Counted from the stretch's first letter, positions 38,079-48,512 are shown. The stretch is DNA of 64,000 nucleotides from Flavobacterium sp. (GCA_018401995.1 JAGYJR010000004.1:62001-126000); one strand, 5' to 3'. The notes: generated by a model from the letters alone, not told the origin. Numbers and translations: made by a program.

Positions 38079-40181
38079 ATGGCAGTTTTATCTAAAATTA
38101 GACAACGTTCATTCGTTTTAATCGTAATCATTGCACTTGCATTATTTTCATTTGTATTAGCAGATGTTATTCAAAGTGGTGGTTTTGGTTCAGATTCTAA
38201 TAATGTTGGTTCTGTAAATGGTACCGATATTTCTTCAATTGAGTTTATGCAAAAAGTAGCTCAAGTTGAAAAACAAGGACAAAATACTTCAAACACACAA
38301 GCAGTAAATAGTGTTTGGGAACAACAAGTTAGAAGTATCATCGTTGGTGATGAAATCGAAAAATTAGGATTAGGAATTGCGGGTGACCAACTTGTAAACG
38401 TAATTAAAGAAAATCCATATTTCGCTCAAAATCCTCAGTTTTTAAATGCGGCTGGAACATTTGACGAAAACAAATTTAGAGAGTTTGTAAAATCAATTAA
38501 AAATGATCCAAATCAAGATCGTTGGAGAGAATGGCAAAATTTTGAAGCAGAAGTAGAGAAAACCGCTATAGAACAATTATATTACAACTTAATCAAAGGT
38601 GGTGTTTACACAACTAAAGCCGAAGGTAAGTTCAAACATATGGTTGAAAACAAAAAAGCGAATTTTGACTACGTAACTGTGCCTTACAACTCAATTAATG
38701 ATGAGGAGGTAAAGGTTTCTGATGATGAAATTATTGCATTCATGAAAAAAAATGCAAAAAAATACAAATCAGATAACACAAGAAGTATCGAATATGTTTT
38801 AATTGAAAACAAACCATCTGATGAAGATGAAAAAGCGATGGTTGGTGCAATTAATGCAGTTTTATATGGTAAAGTTGTATATAATGAAGAGACGCAACAA
38901 AATGATACATTACCAGCGTTTAAAGACGTAACGGATGTAGCATCATTTGTTAACACTAATTCAGATATCAAATTTGATTCTACTTATTTAGCGAAATCAC
39001 AGCTTCCAGTTGAATATCAAGAACAATTATTCAACTTAACTAAAGATGAAGTTTTTGGCCCATATACCTACAGCGGATATCAGTGTGTTTCTAAAATGAT
39101 TGATAAAAAAGCAAATGCAAGCGCAAAAGCGAGTCACATTTTAATTTCTTACGAAGGTGCAGAACGTTCATCAGCAACAAGAACTAAAGAGGAAGCACAA
39201 ACTTTAGCTAATGATTTATTAGCTAAAGCAAAAGCAAATCCAGCAGGTTTTGGTTTATTAGCTGACGAAAATACTGACGATCCAGGCTCTAAAGGAAAAG
39301 GTGGTGAATATGACAATATTATGCCAGGTCAAATGGTTCCAAAATTCAATGATTTCGTTTTTGATAGCCCAATAGGTGCAATTGGATTAGTTGAAACAGA
39401 ATTTGGTTTCCACGTTATTAAAGTTTCTGACAAATACAGTTCTGTGTTAATTGGAACCGTAGCACAAAAAATTGAACCATCTAGCAAAACTATTGATGCT
39501 GTTTATACAACAGCTTCAAAATTAGAAGCAGATGCAACCACTAAAAGCTTAGAAGAAGTTGCAAAAGCAGCTAATCTGACAGTTGTTCCTGCAGGAAACA
39601 TCAAAGCTTTTGACGAATTTGTTTCTGGTTTAGGAGCACAAAGAGAAGTAGTTCGTTGGACATTTAATGAAGATACTAATATTGGAAGCGTAAAACGTTT
39701 TGAAACGCCTCAAGGATATATTGTAGCGAAATTAAAAGAAAAGAATGATTCAGGATTACTTCCAATAGAATATGCAAGAGAAAGCGTAGGAACTATTCTT
39801 CGCAATGAGAAAAAAGCTGAACTAATTAGAAAGAAAATGACCGGTGCTACGTTAGAAGAAGTAGCTAAAGCAACTGGAAGTTCTGTTTTAACAGCAAATG
39901 ACGTTATTTTAGGAAATACCATTATGCCAAATGTAGGACAAGAACCAAAAGTTGTTGGAACTGCTTTCGCTTTAGCAACTGGAAAAACCTCAAAATTAAT
40001 TGATGGAAATAGTGGTGTTTTTATCATTAGAGCTAAATCCGTAATTGAAGCTCCTGCTGTAAACGCCTACACAAGCCAAATCACTCAAGAAATGCAAACG
40101 CAACAAAATAATGCACAAATGAGAGCTTACGAAGCTTTGAAAGACAAGGCTACAATTAAAGATAATCGCTTTCAATTCTAA
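38079..40181 (+). CDS. SurA/PpiD-type peptidyl-prolyl isomerase and chaperone
   Basis: A 700-residue envelope chaperone. It has one N-terminal membrane segment ('SFVLIVIIALALFSFVLADV', an uncleaved PpiD-like anchor), a SurA_N-type helical region to about residue 330, then a parvulin rotamase domain (about 345-445, 'ASAKASHILISYEGAERSS' and 'GQMVPKFNDFVFDSPIGAIG'). Its C-terminal half has further degenerate repeats. PpiD and SurA assist folding of outer-membrane proteins, which fits the barrel and LptC-like genes upstream. A strong terminator follows. Confidence 0.9.
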   Translation: MAVLSKIRQRSFVLIVIIALALFSFVLADVIQSGGFGSDSNNVGSVNGTDISSIEFMQKVAQVEKQGQNTSNTQAVNSVWEQQVRSIIVGDEIEKLGLGIAGDQLVNVIKENPYFAQNPQFLNAAGTFDENKFREFVKSIKNDPNQDRWREWQNFEAEVEKTAIEQLYYNLIKGGVYTTKAEGKFKHMVENKKANFDYVTVPYNSINDEEVKVSDDEIIAFMKKNAKKYKSDNTRSIEYVLIENKPSDEDEKAMVGAINAVLYGKVVYNEETQQNDTLPAFKDVTDVASFVNTNSDIKFDSTYLAKSQLPVEYQEQLFNLTKDEVFGPYTYSGYQCVSKMIDKKANASAKASHILISYEGAERSSATRTKEEAQTLANDLLAKAKANPAGFGLLADENTDDPGSKGKGGEYDNIMPGQMVPKFNDFVFDSPIGAIGLVETEFGFHVIKVSDKYSSVLIGTVAQKIEPSSKTIDAVYTTASKLEADATTKSLEEVAKAANLTVVPAGNIKAFDEFVSGLGAQREVVRWTFNEDTNIGSVKRFETPQGYIVAKLKEKNDSGLLPIEYARESVGTILRNEKKAELIRKKMTGATLEEVAKATGSSVLTANDVILGNTIMPNVGQEPKVVGTAFALATGKTSKLIDGNSGVFIIRAKSVIEAPAVNAYTSQITQEMQTQQNNAQMRAYEALKDKATIKDNRFQF

Positions 40182-40200
40182 TAATTAAAGCAAAAACATA

Positions 40201-40230
40201 AAAAAATCCCGATTATATCGGGATTTTTTT
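40201..40230. terminator. Bidirectional Rho-independent terminator
   Basis: Perfect 13-bp stem AAAAAATCCCGAT / ATCGGGATTTTTT with a 3-nt loop. It lies between the PpiD-like gene and the convergent umuD, with A/T tails on both sides. Confidence 0.88.
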
Positions 40231-40669
40231 ATGTCAATTTTTTAATCACATACGTTACAATTCCCCAAACAACAAATTCATTCTCTTTTGAAATTTCAAT
40301 TGGTTTGTAATTCGGATTTTCAGGCAACAATAGAATTTTATCTTCCTGAATAGCAATTCGTTTTACGGTGAATTCACCATCAACAAAGCAAATTGCAATT
40401 TTATTATTGGTCACCGGCAAACTGCGGTCAATCACTAAGATATCGCCGTCATTAATTCCAGCATTTATCATCGAATTACCGCTCGCTTTAGCATAGAAAG
40501 TAGCCTCTTTATTTTTAATAAGAAAAGCATCCAAACTAATTTTTTCTTCTTCAAAATCAGCAGCCGGAGATGGAAATCCAGCATTAATCCCTTGACTTAT
40601 TAGCGGTACAAAAACTTCCGATTCAAAATCAGGACGAAAAAAAGCTAATTTAATATTCTTGTCTAACAT
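40229..40669 (-). CDS. umuD: Translesion polymerase V autoproteolytic subunit UmuD (S24 peptidase)
   Basis: A 146-residue LexA-like protein. The self-cleavage site is A30-G31 in 'NAGFPSPAADFEEEK', almost identical to the C-G-F-P-S-P-A-A-D of E. coli UmuD. The catalytic Ser66 is in 'ASGNSMINAGINDGDILVID' and Lys103 in 'DGEFTVKRIAI'. RecA-stimulated cleavage would give UmuD' for DNA polymerase V. Its start overlaps the umuC stop by 7 nt and it is the second gene of the pair, the reverse of the E. coli order. Confidence 0.94.
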   Translation of the reverse strand: MLDKNIKLAFFRPDFESEVFVPLISQGINAGFPSPAADFEEEKISLDAFLIKNKEATFYAKASGNSMINAGINDGDILVIDRSLPVTNNKIAICFVDGEFTVKRIAIQEDKILLLPENPNYKPIEISKENEFVVWGIVTYVIKKLT

Positions 40670-41928
40670 TTCACTTCTAGAATTTCATTGATATTGGTAG
40701 TATAACGACGTGACAAATGCTTTTGTCGCATTTTCCAAGTATGTTTTAAGTCTTGTCCAGCTAAACGAATCTTACGCTCTCCTGATTTATTTTGCCACTT
40801 ATCCATTACATCCATAATACGCTGGTATTTTGGATTTTCTTCATCAAACAAGGAGAACTGTTTTTGTTCTTGTGGAATAATTCCTGTAACAATAATTCCA
40901 GCCTTTTTATAAGCTATACCTTCTTGATAAATATCGTTTAACATTTTAACAGCAGCTTGCCCAATAGAAAAAGAAGTATTAGTTGCAAAAGGAAGTGTTT
41001 CCATTCGATAAAAATTATATTTATCGCCTCGATTTACTTTGAATTTATTCTTTTTCAAGTATAAAATAACAGTTGTACAACACGAGTTTTGTTTTCGCAA
41101 TTTCTCTGAACAAACCGATGCAAAAGTCAGAATTCGCTCTTTCAAACTGCCAAAATCAGCAATATCATTTTCAAAACTTCTAGTAACAGCAATGTTTTTT
41201 TTCGACTTAGGTTCTTCCATTTCTAAAACGGAAACTCCAAGCAACTCCATTCGCAGACGAATACCTACAACACCCATTTCTCGTTTTATAAAAGCTTCAT
41301 GCTGCGGTAACGTAAAATCATAAGCTGTTTTGATCTTTTTGGCTAACATTTTCTTAGTTAACCTAAAACCAATCCCCCAAACGTCCTCTATTTTTGTCCA
41401 TTTTAGAGCTTTCAACCGCTTCTCTTCATTATCAATTACATAAACGCCTTGTGTACGATCTGGAAATTTTTTTGCAATTTTATTAGCCACTTTCGCTAAT
41501 GCTTTCGAAGGAGCGAAACCTACACAAATGGGTATTCCAACACATTTATGAATTAATTTCTTTATTTCTGCACCATAGCTTTCATAATCAGGTATTTTCA
41601 TGCCTTCGAAATTCAAAAAGGCTTCGTCAATACTATACACCTCAACATTAGGTGTGAAATTAGCTAACAAACGCATCACTCTTCCACTTAAATCTCCATA
41701 CAACGCATAATTAGAAGAAAAAACACGAACACCGTTAGCTTTCATAGCTTCACGAAACTGAAATTCTGGTGCTCCCATTGAAATTCCTAATTGTTTTGCT
41801 TCGTTACTACGCGAAATTACACAACCATCATTGTTAGACAAAACAACCACTGGCTTGTTATTCAATTGAGGTTGAAAAACACGCTCACAAGAAACATAGA
41901 AATTATTGCAATCAACTAAAGCATACAT
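40663..41928 (-). CDS. umuC: DNA polymerase V catalytic subunit UmuC (Y family)
   Basis: A 421-residue Y-family translesion polymerase. Motifs are 'YALVDCNNFYVSCERVFQP' (first catalytic Asp), 'VYSIDEAFLNFEG' (second acidic pair), the HhH region 'IEDVWGIGFRLTKKMLAKKI', and the UmuC-specific C-terminal part ('YTTNINEILEV'). It replicates across damaged bases when complexed with UmuD'. It is the upstream gene of a two-gene unit. Confidence 0.95.
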   Translation of the reverse strand: MYALVDCNNFYVSCERVFQPQLNNKPVVVLSNNDGCVISRSNEAKQLGISMGAPEFQFREAMKANGVRVFSSNYALYGDLSGRVMRLLANFTPNVEVYSIDEAFLNFEGMKIPDYESYGAEIKKLIHKCVGIPICVGFAPSKALAKVANKIAKKFPDRTQGVYVIDNEEKRLKALKWTKIEDVWGIGFRLTKKMLAKKIKTAYDFTLPQHEAFIKREMGVVGIRLRMELLGVSVLEMEEPKSKKNIAVTRSFENDIADFGSLKERILTFASVCSEKLRKQNSCCTTVILYLKKNKFKVNRGDKYNFYRMETLPFATNTSFSIGQAAVKMLNDIYQEGIAYKKAGIIVTGIIPQEQKQFSLFDEENPKYQRIMDVMDKWQNKSGERKIRLAGQDLKHTWKMRQKHLSRRYTTNINEILEVKC

Positions 41929-41932
41929 AGTA

Positions 41933-41940
41933 CAAAATTA
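41933..41940 (-). promoter_or_regulatory. Possible -7 element of umuC-umuD
   Basis: On the minus strand, TAATTTTG ends 4 nt before the ATG, so the transcript would start at or within a base or two of the start codon (leaderless). No TTG lies at the normal distance. A 10-bp palindrome, GTTAATTAAC, is at 41973-41982, but its role as an SOS operator is not established. Confidence 0.3.
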
Positions 41941-41977
41941 CTGCTTTTAATCCTTGAATAAATACGACAAATGTTAA

Positions 41978-44900
41978 TTAACGTATTAAAGAAAAATGGG
42001 CTCTAAATTGCTGCTTTTCTGTTGAGTTTTGTGGAAAATACTCTACTAAAAACCAATAATCAGTAGAAGGTAGATCCTGACCATTAAATTTACCATCCCA
42101 ACCAGGACCAGCAGGAGATAATTGTTTCAAAAGCTTACCAAAACGATCAAATATGTAGATAACAGCTTCTGACTGGTGACTTAAATCGAAAATATTCCAA
42201 GTTTCATTATAACCATCACCATTAGGTGTGAAAAAATTTGGATAATTAATTATATAAATTGGCCCAATGACTGTTGGCGAACAATCACCTAAAACATCAT
42301 AAATATTCACATAGTATTCCCCTGTAGGTAAATTAGTAAATACATTGCTAGATTGGTATTCCGTTACGCTCCCATCCGGATATACCAATTGATACAAGTA
42401 ATCACCAAATCCACCGGTAAGATTTACCGTAATAAAGGTATTATTTTCAAACGGAGTACTTACCGTAAAATCAGCTACGGCAGGTCCAGATTGTATAATA
42501 GTAACAGTAGTAGAATTGTAATTACAATTAGCACCCACATCAGGTGTTAACTTGATGAATTCAACGGTATAAACTCCAGCTTGCGAAGCGGTGTAACTTG
42601 GCCCAGTCCCCATTAAATTTCCATTTAAAAACCAATTTACTGTAAAAAATGCAGGACTCAAACCTGAATTCATCGTAAAAGTTCTTAGGACATCACCGGT
42701 TTGAGAATCTACACAGATAAAACCGCCTTCAATAGTGATATCAAGAAGTGGGAAAACGGTAAATGTAAATGAAATTTCATCATTACAATTTGGGTTTCCA
42801 ATAGCTGAAGCATACACATAATATGTGTAGGTTCCTGGAGTTGTAATATTCAAATTAGTAATCAAATCTGCTGGATTACCACCCGATTGCGAATAATAAC
42901 CAATATTATAAGTTGTTGTTGGTAATGTTGGTAAAACATAAGTTCCACATTCTTCATTATCAAAAACTAATCCTAAAGCGGATAGATTAGGCGTTTCAGA
43001 AACTACAATATCAAAACTATCTTCTTGCGTACAAATAATTCTATCTCCATTTACAGCATAAACATAAATTGTAGTTGTTGTATTGGGTGTATTAAAAATG
43101 GTTCCTGGCGACACAGGATTTACTCCATTTGGATCATAAAAGTACCCAATGGTATAATCGAATGGCGTTGGGGCAACATGAGTTAACGCTGGTAATTGAT
43201 AGTTTTCAAATTCACACACATTTACATTTGGATAATCAGGTAAATTAATACCATTATAAGTAATTGTAAAAGGTCGATTAATTTCACAACCAGTTGTAGT
43301 ATCAATATTGTACAAATAAAAAGTTTGAGTTGTGTCAAAAATTTCCGAGGGAGAAACTACAGTACCACCACCACTTGGACCACCAGGTGCAGTATAAACG
43401 GTTCCATTAACAGGAGTTATAATAGAATAAGGTGAACATTCTGTTCTACTAAATACATTGTCAGCTGGCGGAAATGGATTTATAGTAATAGTAAAAGAGT
43501 TTTCGTTTGTACACAAAGTTGTTGTCCCGTCAGGATTATTAAATACTTGTTCGTTATAAATGTAATAAGTTCCAGGATTCAAATTAGTCCCTGTTAAATC
43601 AATAATATCTCCTGCAAATAATTGTTGTTGCCCTAAAATAGTAGGACCACCAGATAGTGTATAATATGTTCCATTCGACAAAATAGGTAAAATAAATTCG
43701 CCACAACGAGGACCGTCAGGTATATCATCTACCAATGGAGAAGAATTAATTACAATAGTATAATTTAAATTACTTGTACAATTAGGCAAAACAGATGTAT
43801 TTGTAAAATAATAAACTACCTGACTGGATGTGATTGGAATACTTGGGTCTACAGAAGATCCAGTTCCATTTGGACCCGTAAAATAACCTCCGAATGTAAC
43901 AGGGGGTAAAAGATACCCTTCTTGTGAACACGCATAAACTGTTGAAAACAAAGTTGTATCAACTAAATTAATTACAATGTCATTAAACTCTACACAAGCT
44001 CCAGGTTGCCCTTGACTATTAGTATGAGCTAAAGAATTAACCACATAATACGTTCCTGGAAAGTTTGGCCCAGTAACACTAATTACATCTCCTGCATTTA
44101 AAGTAGTTCCACTTCCATCAGGAGCGGTATTATAAAAACCATTTGTTAATGGCGGTAGAGTATAAGAATCACACGTAGTAACATCAGCAGGATCATCAAC
44201 CAAAGGTAATGGATGCACATAAAAAACGAATTGTTCGTCTCTACAAAAAACACCATTTACTTCTGCGTAATAATATAATGTTTCTGTAAAAGTAGCGCCT
44301 GTATTATTTATATATTCAGTTCCAGAAGGGACAATAACACCAGCTCCACTTGGACCACCAGGTTGTGTATAAAAATTACCAATATTTTCAGGAGGTGTTG
44401 GCACAACAAATCTTCCACAATGATCTAATTGGGGAATATATTCATCAATCAAAGTTAGATTAAAACTTGACTCATTTGTACATCCATTTGCATCTGGACC
44501 AGCAAAAATGTAGTAGGTTCCTCCATCTACTAAAACATCTCCAATATTGTATTGGACTTGTCCTGGTGTTGTTGGACCTCCAGGCAATTGGTAATAGGTT
44601 CCGTTTACAATAGTTGGCAGCGTAAATTGACTGCATTCTGTAGGATCTGGAATATCATCTACAATTGGTAAAGGGTTGACAGTTACAACAACTGAAGTAA
44701 CATCAAAACAACTTGGGTTTGAATTATCTTGGATTCGTATTCCAACAGTAATTGTAGTTGCTCCGTTAGGAATTGCAATTGAAGTTATTGGATTTACTCC
44801 AGAAGTGGCATCTCCAACTGAATTATAATAGGTAACCGTATAATTAGCTGGTGATTGACCGTTCAACACCTCATCTGATGTAGTACTAGTGAAAGTATAA

Positions 44901-46291
44901 TTAGTACTTCCTTGTCCCTCACAAATAGATATTGGGTTTGGCTGTGTAGCGACAACTGCATTAGCTACAATCAAGTCAAAAGGATACTCTGCATCGCAAA
45001 AATTACCTGTTATGGTATTAAAAATTTTTATATAAATAGTCTGGCCACCTGTACTTGGGTAAGAATTTAAATCTCCATTAGGAATTGGATTATTTGCAAC
45101 AATATCTGCAGGTGATTCATAATAAAAAACATCGTAAATAGCAGGATCAATTCCTAAAACAGCTTCATTATTAGCTGTAAGATCAAAATTATAAGAAGCG
45201 GCACCCGTATTACATGTTAGTAAATCTTGAGGGTTTGTAACCGCTAAATCTGTAAATACAATGGTATCTGTTATGATACAAGTTCCTCTTATGGCTTCAA
45301 CAGAATAAGCTCCTGCCTGAGTTACCGTGTAAGTTGAGCTGGTTTCACCAGGAATAGGATTTCCATTTTCAAACCAAGTAAAAGTAAATGTATTATCTAA
45401 GTTTGTATCTAATTGAACTATATCCCCTGTGCAAATAATCTGATCTTCTCCTAGGTCTAAAGTAGTCGTAAAACTTCCCGCTGCTATAAAAACTGCTGAG
45501 TCAAAACCTGAATTGGCATAATCACCAATAACCAATCGAATTCTATAAGGTGTATTGGGAATAACCCCTGAAGAGGCATTCATAACAACCGTTTGACCTC
45601 TCATGTTTAAAGCCGAAGTGGGATTTCCAACATTATAAGTGCCAAAAAAACCCGGATTAACGGAAGCGCAACTATTATTTGGACTTGAAGGATCGTTATA
45701 AATACTATTCCTAATTGTAGTTACCGAGACTGGTGTGCTTGTGCCAGGAATTACGGCTAAATTTCTAGAAACTCCTGAAGACAAATCAGTTAAAACAAAA
45801 GCAAAAACATCACTGAATTCACATTGATAAAACCCATACTCATTTGAAGCAAACAAGAAATTAAAACTAAAACTATTCGAAAGCGGAATGAAATCAAATT
45901 CTAAAAATTCAGCATTTACAATTGAACTTGTACCACCATTTGCATCACTTAATGATTGTAAAAAAGGATCACCAGGAGCATTTACAGCACTACTTAAATT
46001 GGCTCCCGTATAGGGTCCTTGCGTAAAAGTAGCTACTCCATTTCTAATAATTATTCCTTCTGGAATTGGAAAAGACGAACCATTTTGATTAAAATAAGCA
46101 ACCGCTTGAGTTGATGAAACTGAAATATTAGAAACCTCAACACATGAATTTCCTAACAACAAATCAACCAACTGTGCGGGCGAATTTGTGGAATTATCTA
46201 CTGTTATTGCTTGTGAAAACAAACAACTCGAATATAAAAAGGCGAATATAAAAAGTATTTTTTTCAAGATTTGTTTGGAGTTTAAAATCAT
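41978..46291 (-). CDS. Giant T9SS type B surface protein with choice-of-anchor L domain
   Basis: A 1437-residue exported protein. Signal peptide at residues 7-27 ('ILFIFAFLYSSCLFSQ'). A choice-of-anchor-L-type domain spans about residues 28-275 ('GNSCVEVSNISVSS', 'EFDFIPLSNSFSFNFLFASN'). An Ig-like region follows, then a tandem series of beta-sandwich units marked by '(C)..Y/F.LP....G.YY...GGP' (for example 'ECSQFTLPTIVNGTYYQLPG', 'RCGEFILPILSNGTYYTLSG'). The last 90 residues are a gliding-motility-associated type B CTD ('NFFTPNGDGYNETWNIF', 'IYIFDRFGKLLKQL', 'GWDGKFNGQDLPSTDYWF'). It is probably a surface adhesin or filamentous protein. Its partner is unknown. Confidence 0.9.
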   Translation of the reverse strand: MILNSKQILKKILFIFAFLYSSCLFSQAITVDNSTNSPAQLVDLLLGNSCVEVSNISVSSTQAVAYFNQNGSSFPIPEGIIIRNGVATFTQGPYTGANLSSAVNAPGDPFLQSLSDANGGTSSIVNAEFLEFDFIPLSNSFSFNFLFASNEYGFYQCEFSDVFAFVLTDLSSGVSRNLAVIPGTSTPVSVTTIRNSIYNDPSSPNNSCASVNPGFFGTYNVGNPTSALNMRGQTVVMNASSGVIPNTPYRIRLVIGDYANSGFDSAVFIAAGSFTTTLDLGEDQIICTGDIVQLDTNLDNTFTFTWFENGNPIPGETSSTYTVTQAGAYSVEAIRGTCIITDTIVFTDLAVTNPQDLLTCNTGAASYNFDLTANNEAVLGIDPAIYDVFYYESPADIVANNPIPNGDLNSYPSTGGQTIYIKIFNTITGNFCDAEYPFDLIVANAVVATQPNPISICEGQGSTNYTFTSTTSDEVLNGQSPANYTVTYYNSVGDATSGVNPITSIAIPNGATTITVGIRIQDNSNPSCFDVTSVVVTVNPLPIVDDIPDPTECSQFTLPTIVNGTYYQLPGGPTTPGQVQYNIGDVLVDGGTYYIFAGPDANGCTNESSFNLTLIDEYIPQLDHCGRFVVPTPPENIGNFYTQPGGPSGAGVIVPSGTEYINNTGATFTETLYYYAEVNGVFCRDEQFVFYVHPLPLVDDPADVTTCDSYTLPPLTNGFYNTAPDGSGTTLNAGDVISVTGPNFPGTYYVVNSLAHTNSQGQPGACVEFNDIVINLVDTTLFSTVYACSQEGYLLPPVTFGGYFTGPNGTGSSVDPSIPITSSQVVYYFTNTSVLPNCTSNLNYTIVINSSPLVDDIPDGPRCGEFILPILSNGTYYTLSGGPTILGQQQLFAGDIIDLTGTNLNPGTYYIYNEQVFNNPDGTTTLCTNENSFTITINPFPPADNVFSRTECSPYSIITPVNGTVYTAPGGPSGGGTVVSPSEIFDTTQTFYLYNIDTTTGCEINRPFTITYNGINLPDYPNVNVCEFENYQLPALTHVAPTPFDYTIGYFYDPNGVNPVSPGTIFNTPNTTTTIYVYAVNGDRIICTQEDSFDIVVSETPNLSALGLVFDNEECGTYVLPTLPTTTYNIGYYSQSGGNPADLITNLNITTPGTYTYYVYASAIGNPNCNDEISFTFTVFPLLDITIEGGFICVDSQTGDVLRTFTMNSGLSPAFFTVNWFLNGNLMGTGPSYTASQAGVYTVEFIKLTPDVGANCNYNSTTVTIIQSGPAVADFTVSTPFENNTFITVNLTGGFGDYLYQLVYPDGSVTEYQSSNVFTNLPTGEYYVNIYDVLGDCSPTVIGPIYIINYPNFFTPNGDGYNETWNIFDLSHQSEAVIYIFDRFGKLLKQLSPAGPGWDGKFNGQDLPSTDYWFLVEYFPQNSTEKQQFRAHFSLIR

Positions 46292-46393
46292 TGAGATAAA
46301 TATAACAAAAAAAGATAAATTGAATTTAAATAAATCGAAAAAAGTTTAAATATTGTTAAATATTTAAACTTTTTGTTAATTATGTATGTTTTT

Positions 46394-48190
46394 TTAATCG
46401 TTTAATTTTAAAACAGCCATGAACGCTTCTTGCGGAATTTCTACATTTCCAACCTGACGCATACGTTTTTTACCTTTTTTCTGTTTTTCCAAAAGTTTAC
46501 GTTTACGAGAAATATCTCCTCCGTAACATTTTGCTGTTACATCTTTTCTTAAAGCCTTAATCGTTTCACGAGCGATTACTTTAGCTCCAATTGCAGCCTG
46601 AATAGGAATATCAAACTGTTGTCTAGGGATTAATTCTTTTAATTTTTCACACATTTTTTTACCAATATGGTAAGCATTACTTTCGTGAATTAAAGCCGAA
46701 AGCGCATCAACTGGTTGTGCGTTTAATAATACATCCAAACGAACCAACTTTGATTCACGCATTCCTATTGGATGGTAATCAAAAGAAGCATATCCTTTGG
46801 AAACCGTTTTTAATCTGTCATAAAAATCGAATACGATTTCTGCTAACGGCATATCGAAATTCAATTCTACACGTTCTGTTGTTAAATACGTTTGATTGGT
46901 AATTAAACCACGTTTTTCAATACACAAACTCATTACATTTCCAACGAAATCTGATTTTGTGATAATTGTAGCTTTGATATATGGTTCTTCTACTCTATCT
47001 AATTTTGAAGGTTCTGGTAAATCTGATGGGTTATTTACAATTAAGATAGTATCGGGTTCTTTTTTTGTGTACGCATGATACGAAACGTTAGGAACAGTAG
47101 TAATTACTGTCATATCGAACTCACGCTCTAAACGTTCTTGAATAATTTCCATATGTAACATTCCTAAGAATCCACAACGGAAACCAAATCCTAACGCAGC
47201 TGAACTTTCAGCAGCAAATACTAAAGAGGCATCGTTCAACTGCAATTTCTCCATAGAAGCACGTAAATCTTCGTAATCTTCTGTATCTACAGGGTAAATT
47301 CCTGCAAAAACCATTGGTTTTACATCTTCAAACCCTTTAATCATGTTTGTAGTAGGCGTTTTAGCATCGGTAATCGTATCTCCTACTTTTACTTCTTTAG
47401 CTTCTTTAATTCCAGAAACTAAATAACCTACATCTCCAGTCGAAATTACACTTTTTGGTACTTGATTCAACTTTAACGTACCAACTTCATCGGCAAAATA
47501 TTCATTACCCGTTGCCATAAATTTAATCTTCTGCCCTTTTTTGATTTCTCCATTAATCACACGGAAAATTACTTCAATTCCTCGGAATGGATTATAATGC
47601 GAATCGAAAATCAATGCTTGTAATGGTTCTTGAGGATCTCCTTTTGGAGCTGGAATTTTCTCAATAATAGCTGCTAAAATATTTTCAACACCAAAACCAG
47701 TTTTTCCTGAAGCATGGATAATATCTTCTAAATCACAACCAAGTAAATCAATGATATCATCACTAACTTCTTCTGGATTAGCACTTGGCAAATCTACTTT
47801 ATTCAAAACTGGAATAATTTCCAAGTCATTTTCTAATGCCAAATATAAATTGGAAATCGTTTGTGCTTGAATACTTTGCGCTGCATCAACAATCAACAAA
47901 GCACCTTCACAAGCGGCAATGGAACGAGAAACCTCGTACGAAAAATCCACGTGACCTGGGGTATCAATTAAATTCAAAATGTACTGTTCCCCTTTGTAGG
48001 TATATTCCATTTGAATAGCGTGACTTTTTATGGTAATTCCACGTTCGCGTTCTAAGTCCATGTTATCTAATAACTGAGCTTTTTCTTCACGAGCGGTAAC
48101 GGTTTGTGTAGCACCCAATAAACGGTCTGCTAACGTGCTTTTTCCGTGGTCAATGTGTGCAATAATGCAGAAATTTCTAATGTGTTTCAT
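46394..48190 (-). CDS. lepA: Elongation factor 4 (LepA)
   Basis: A 598-residue translational GTPase that can back-translocate or rescue ribosomes. G-domain motifs are G1 '[14 protein letters not shown]', G3 '[12 protein letters not shown]' and G4 'NKVDLPSA'. The EF-G-like domains follow, then the LepA-specific C-terminal domain ('[20 protein letters not shown]'). The length is normal. It starts at ATG 48190, with a good promoter 67-99 nt upstream, and is divergent from dusB. Confidence 0.97.
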   Translation of the reverse strand: MKHIRNFCIIAHIDHGKSTLADRLLGATQTVTAREEKAQLLDNMDLERERGITIKSHAIQMEYTYKGEQYILNLIDTPGHVDFSYEVSRSIAACEGALLIVDAAQSIQAQTISNLYLALENDLEIIPVLNKVDLPSANPEEVSDDIIDLLGCDLEDIIHASGKTGFGVENILAAIIEKIPAPKGDPQEPLQALIFDSHYNPFRGIEVIFRVINGEIKKGQKIKFMATGNEYFADEVGTLKLNQVPKSVISTGDVGYLVSGIKEAKEVKVGDTITDAKTPTTNMIKGFEDVKPMVFAGIYPVDTEDYEDLRASMEKLQLNDASLVFAAESSAALGFGFRCGFLGMLHMEIIQERLEREFDMTVITTVPNVSYHAYTKKEPDTILIVNNPSDLPEPSKLDRVEEPYIKATIITKSDFVGNVMSLCIEKRGLITNQTYLTTERVELNFDMPLAEIVFDFYDRLKTVSKGYASFDYHPIGMRESKLVRLDVLLNAQPVDALSALIHESNAYHIGKKMCEKLKELIPRQQFDIPIQAAIGAKVIARETIKALRKDVTAKCYGGDISRKRKLLEKQKKGKKRMRQVGNVEIPQEAFMAVLKLND

Positions 48191-48256
48191 CTTTCAATGT
48201 AAAGTTCGTGTACAAGAGCCATTTTCATCCTCCAAACTCTTGTTCGTTTAATCTGC

Positions 48257-48289
48257 AAATATAAGCTAAAGTTTTGATTGTATATCAAC
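48257..48289 (-). promoter_or_regulatory. lepA promoter
   Basis: On the minus strand, TTG (48287-48289), 22 nt, TATATTTG (48257-48264). It fits the flavobacterial consensus and predicts a leader of about 60 nt. Confidence 0.6.
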
Positions 48290-48323
48290 AAAAAGCAACT
48301 CCAAATTCCAAAAAAGAATGCAA

Positions 48324-48475
48324 ACCACATAGAAACATAGAATTTTAATAAAGGCTAGAGGAATTAATAGTATATGCATTCGCACATAGGCTAATGTAAT
48401 CTTAAAAACCTATATAAACAATCTTAAAGCTAAGCTTCTATTTTTCAATCCAAATCAACTATATTTCTATGTGGT
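48324..48475. repeat. 152-bp MITE-like inverted-repeat element
   Basis: The 348-nt intergenic region between lepA and dusB contains 17-bp terminal inverted repeats (ACCACATAGAAACATAG at 48324-48340 and 48459-48475) matching at 16 of 17 positions. They flank AT-rich DNA with no coding frame of note. The rest of the region holds the lepA and dusB promoter elements. No target-site duplication was identified. Confidence 0.5.
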
Positions 48476-48512
48476 AAAAACTTAAAAAAACAATAATTAA
48501 AAAATCTTGTCG

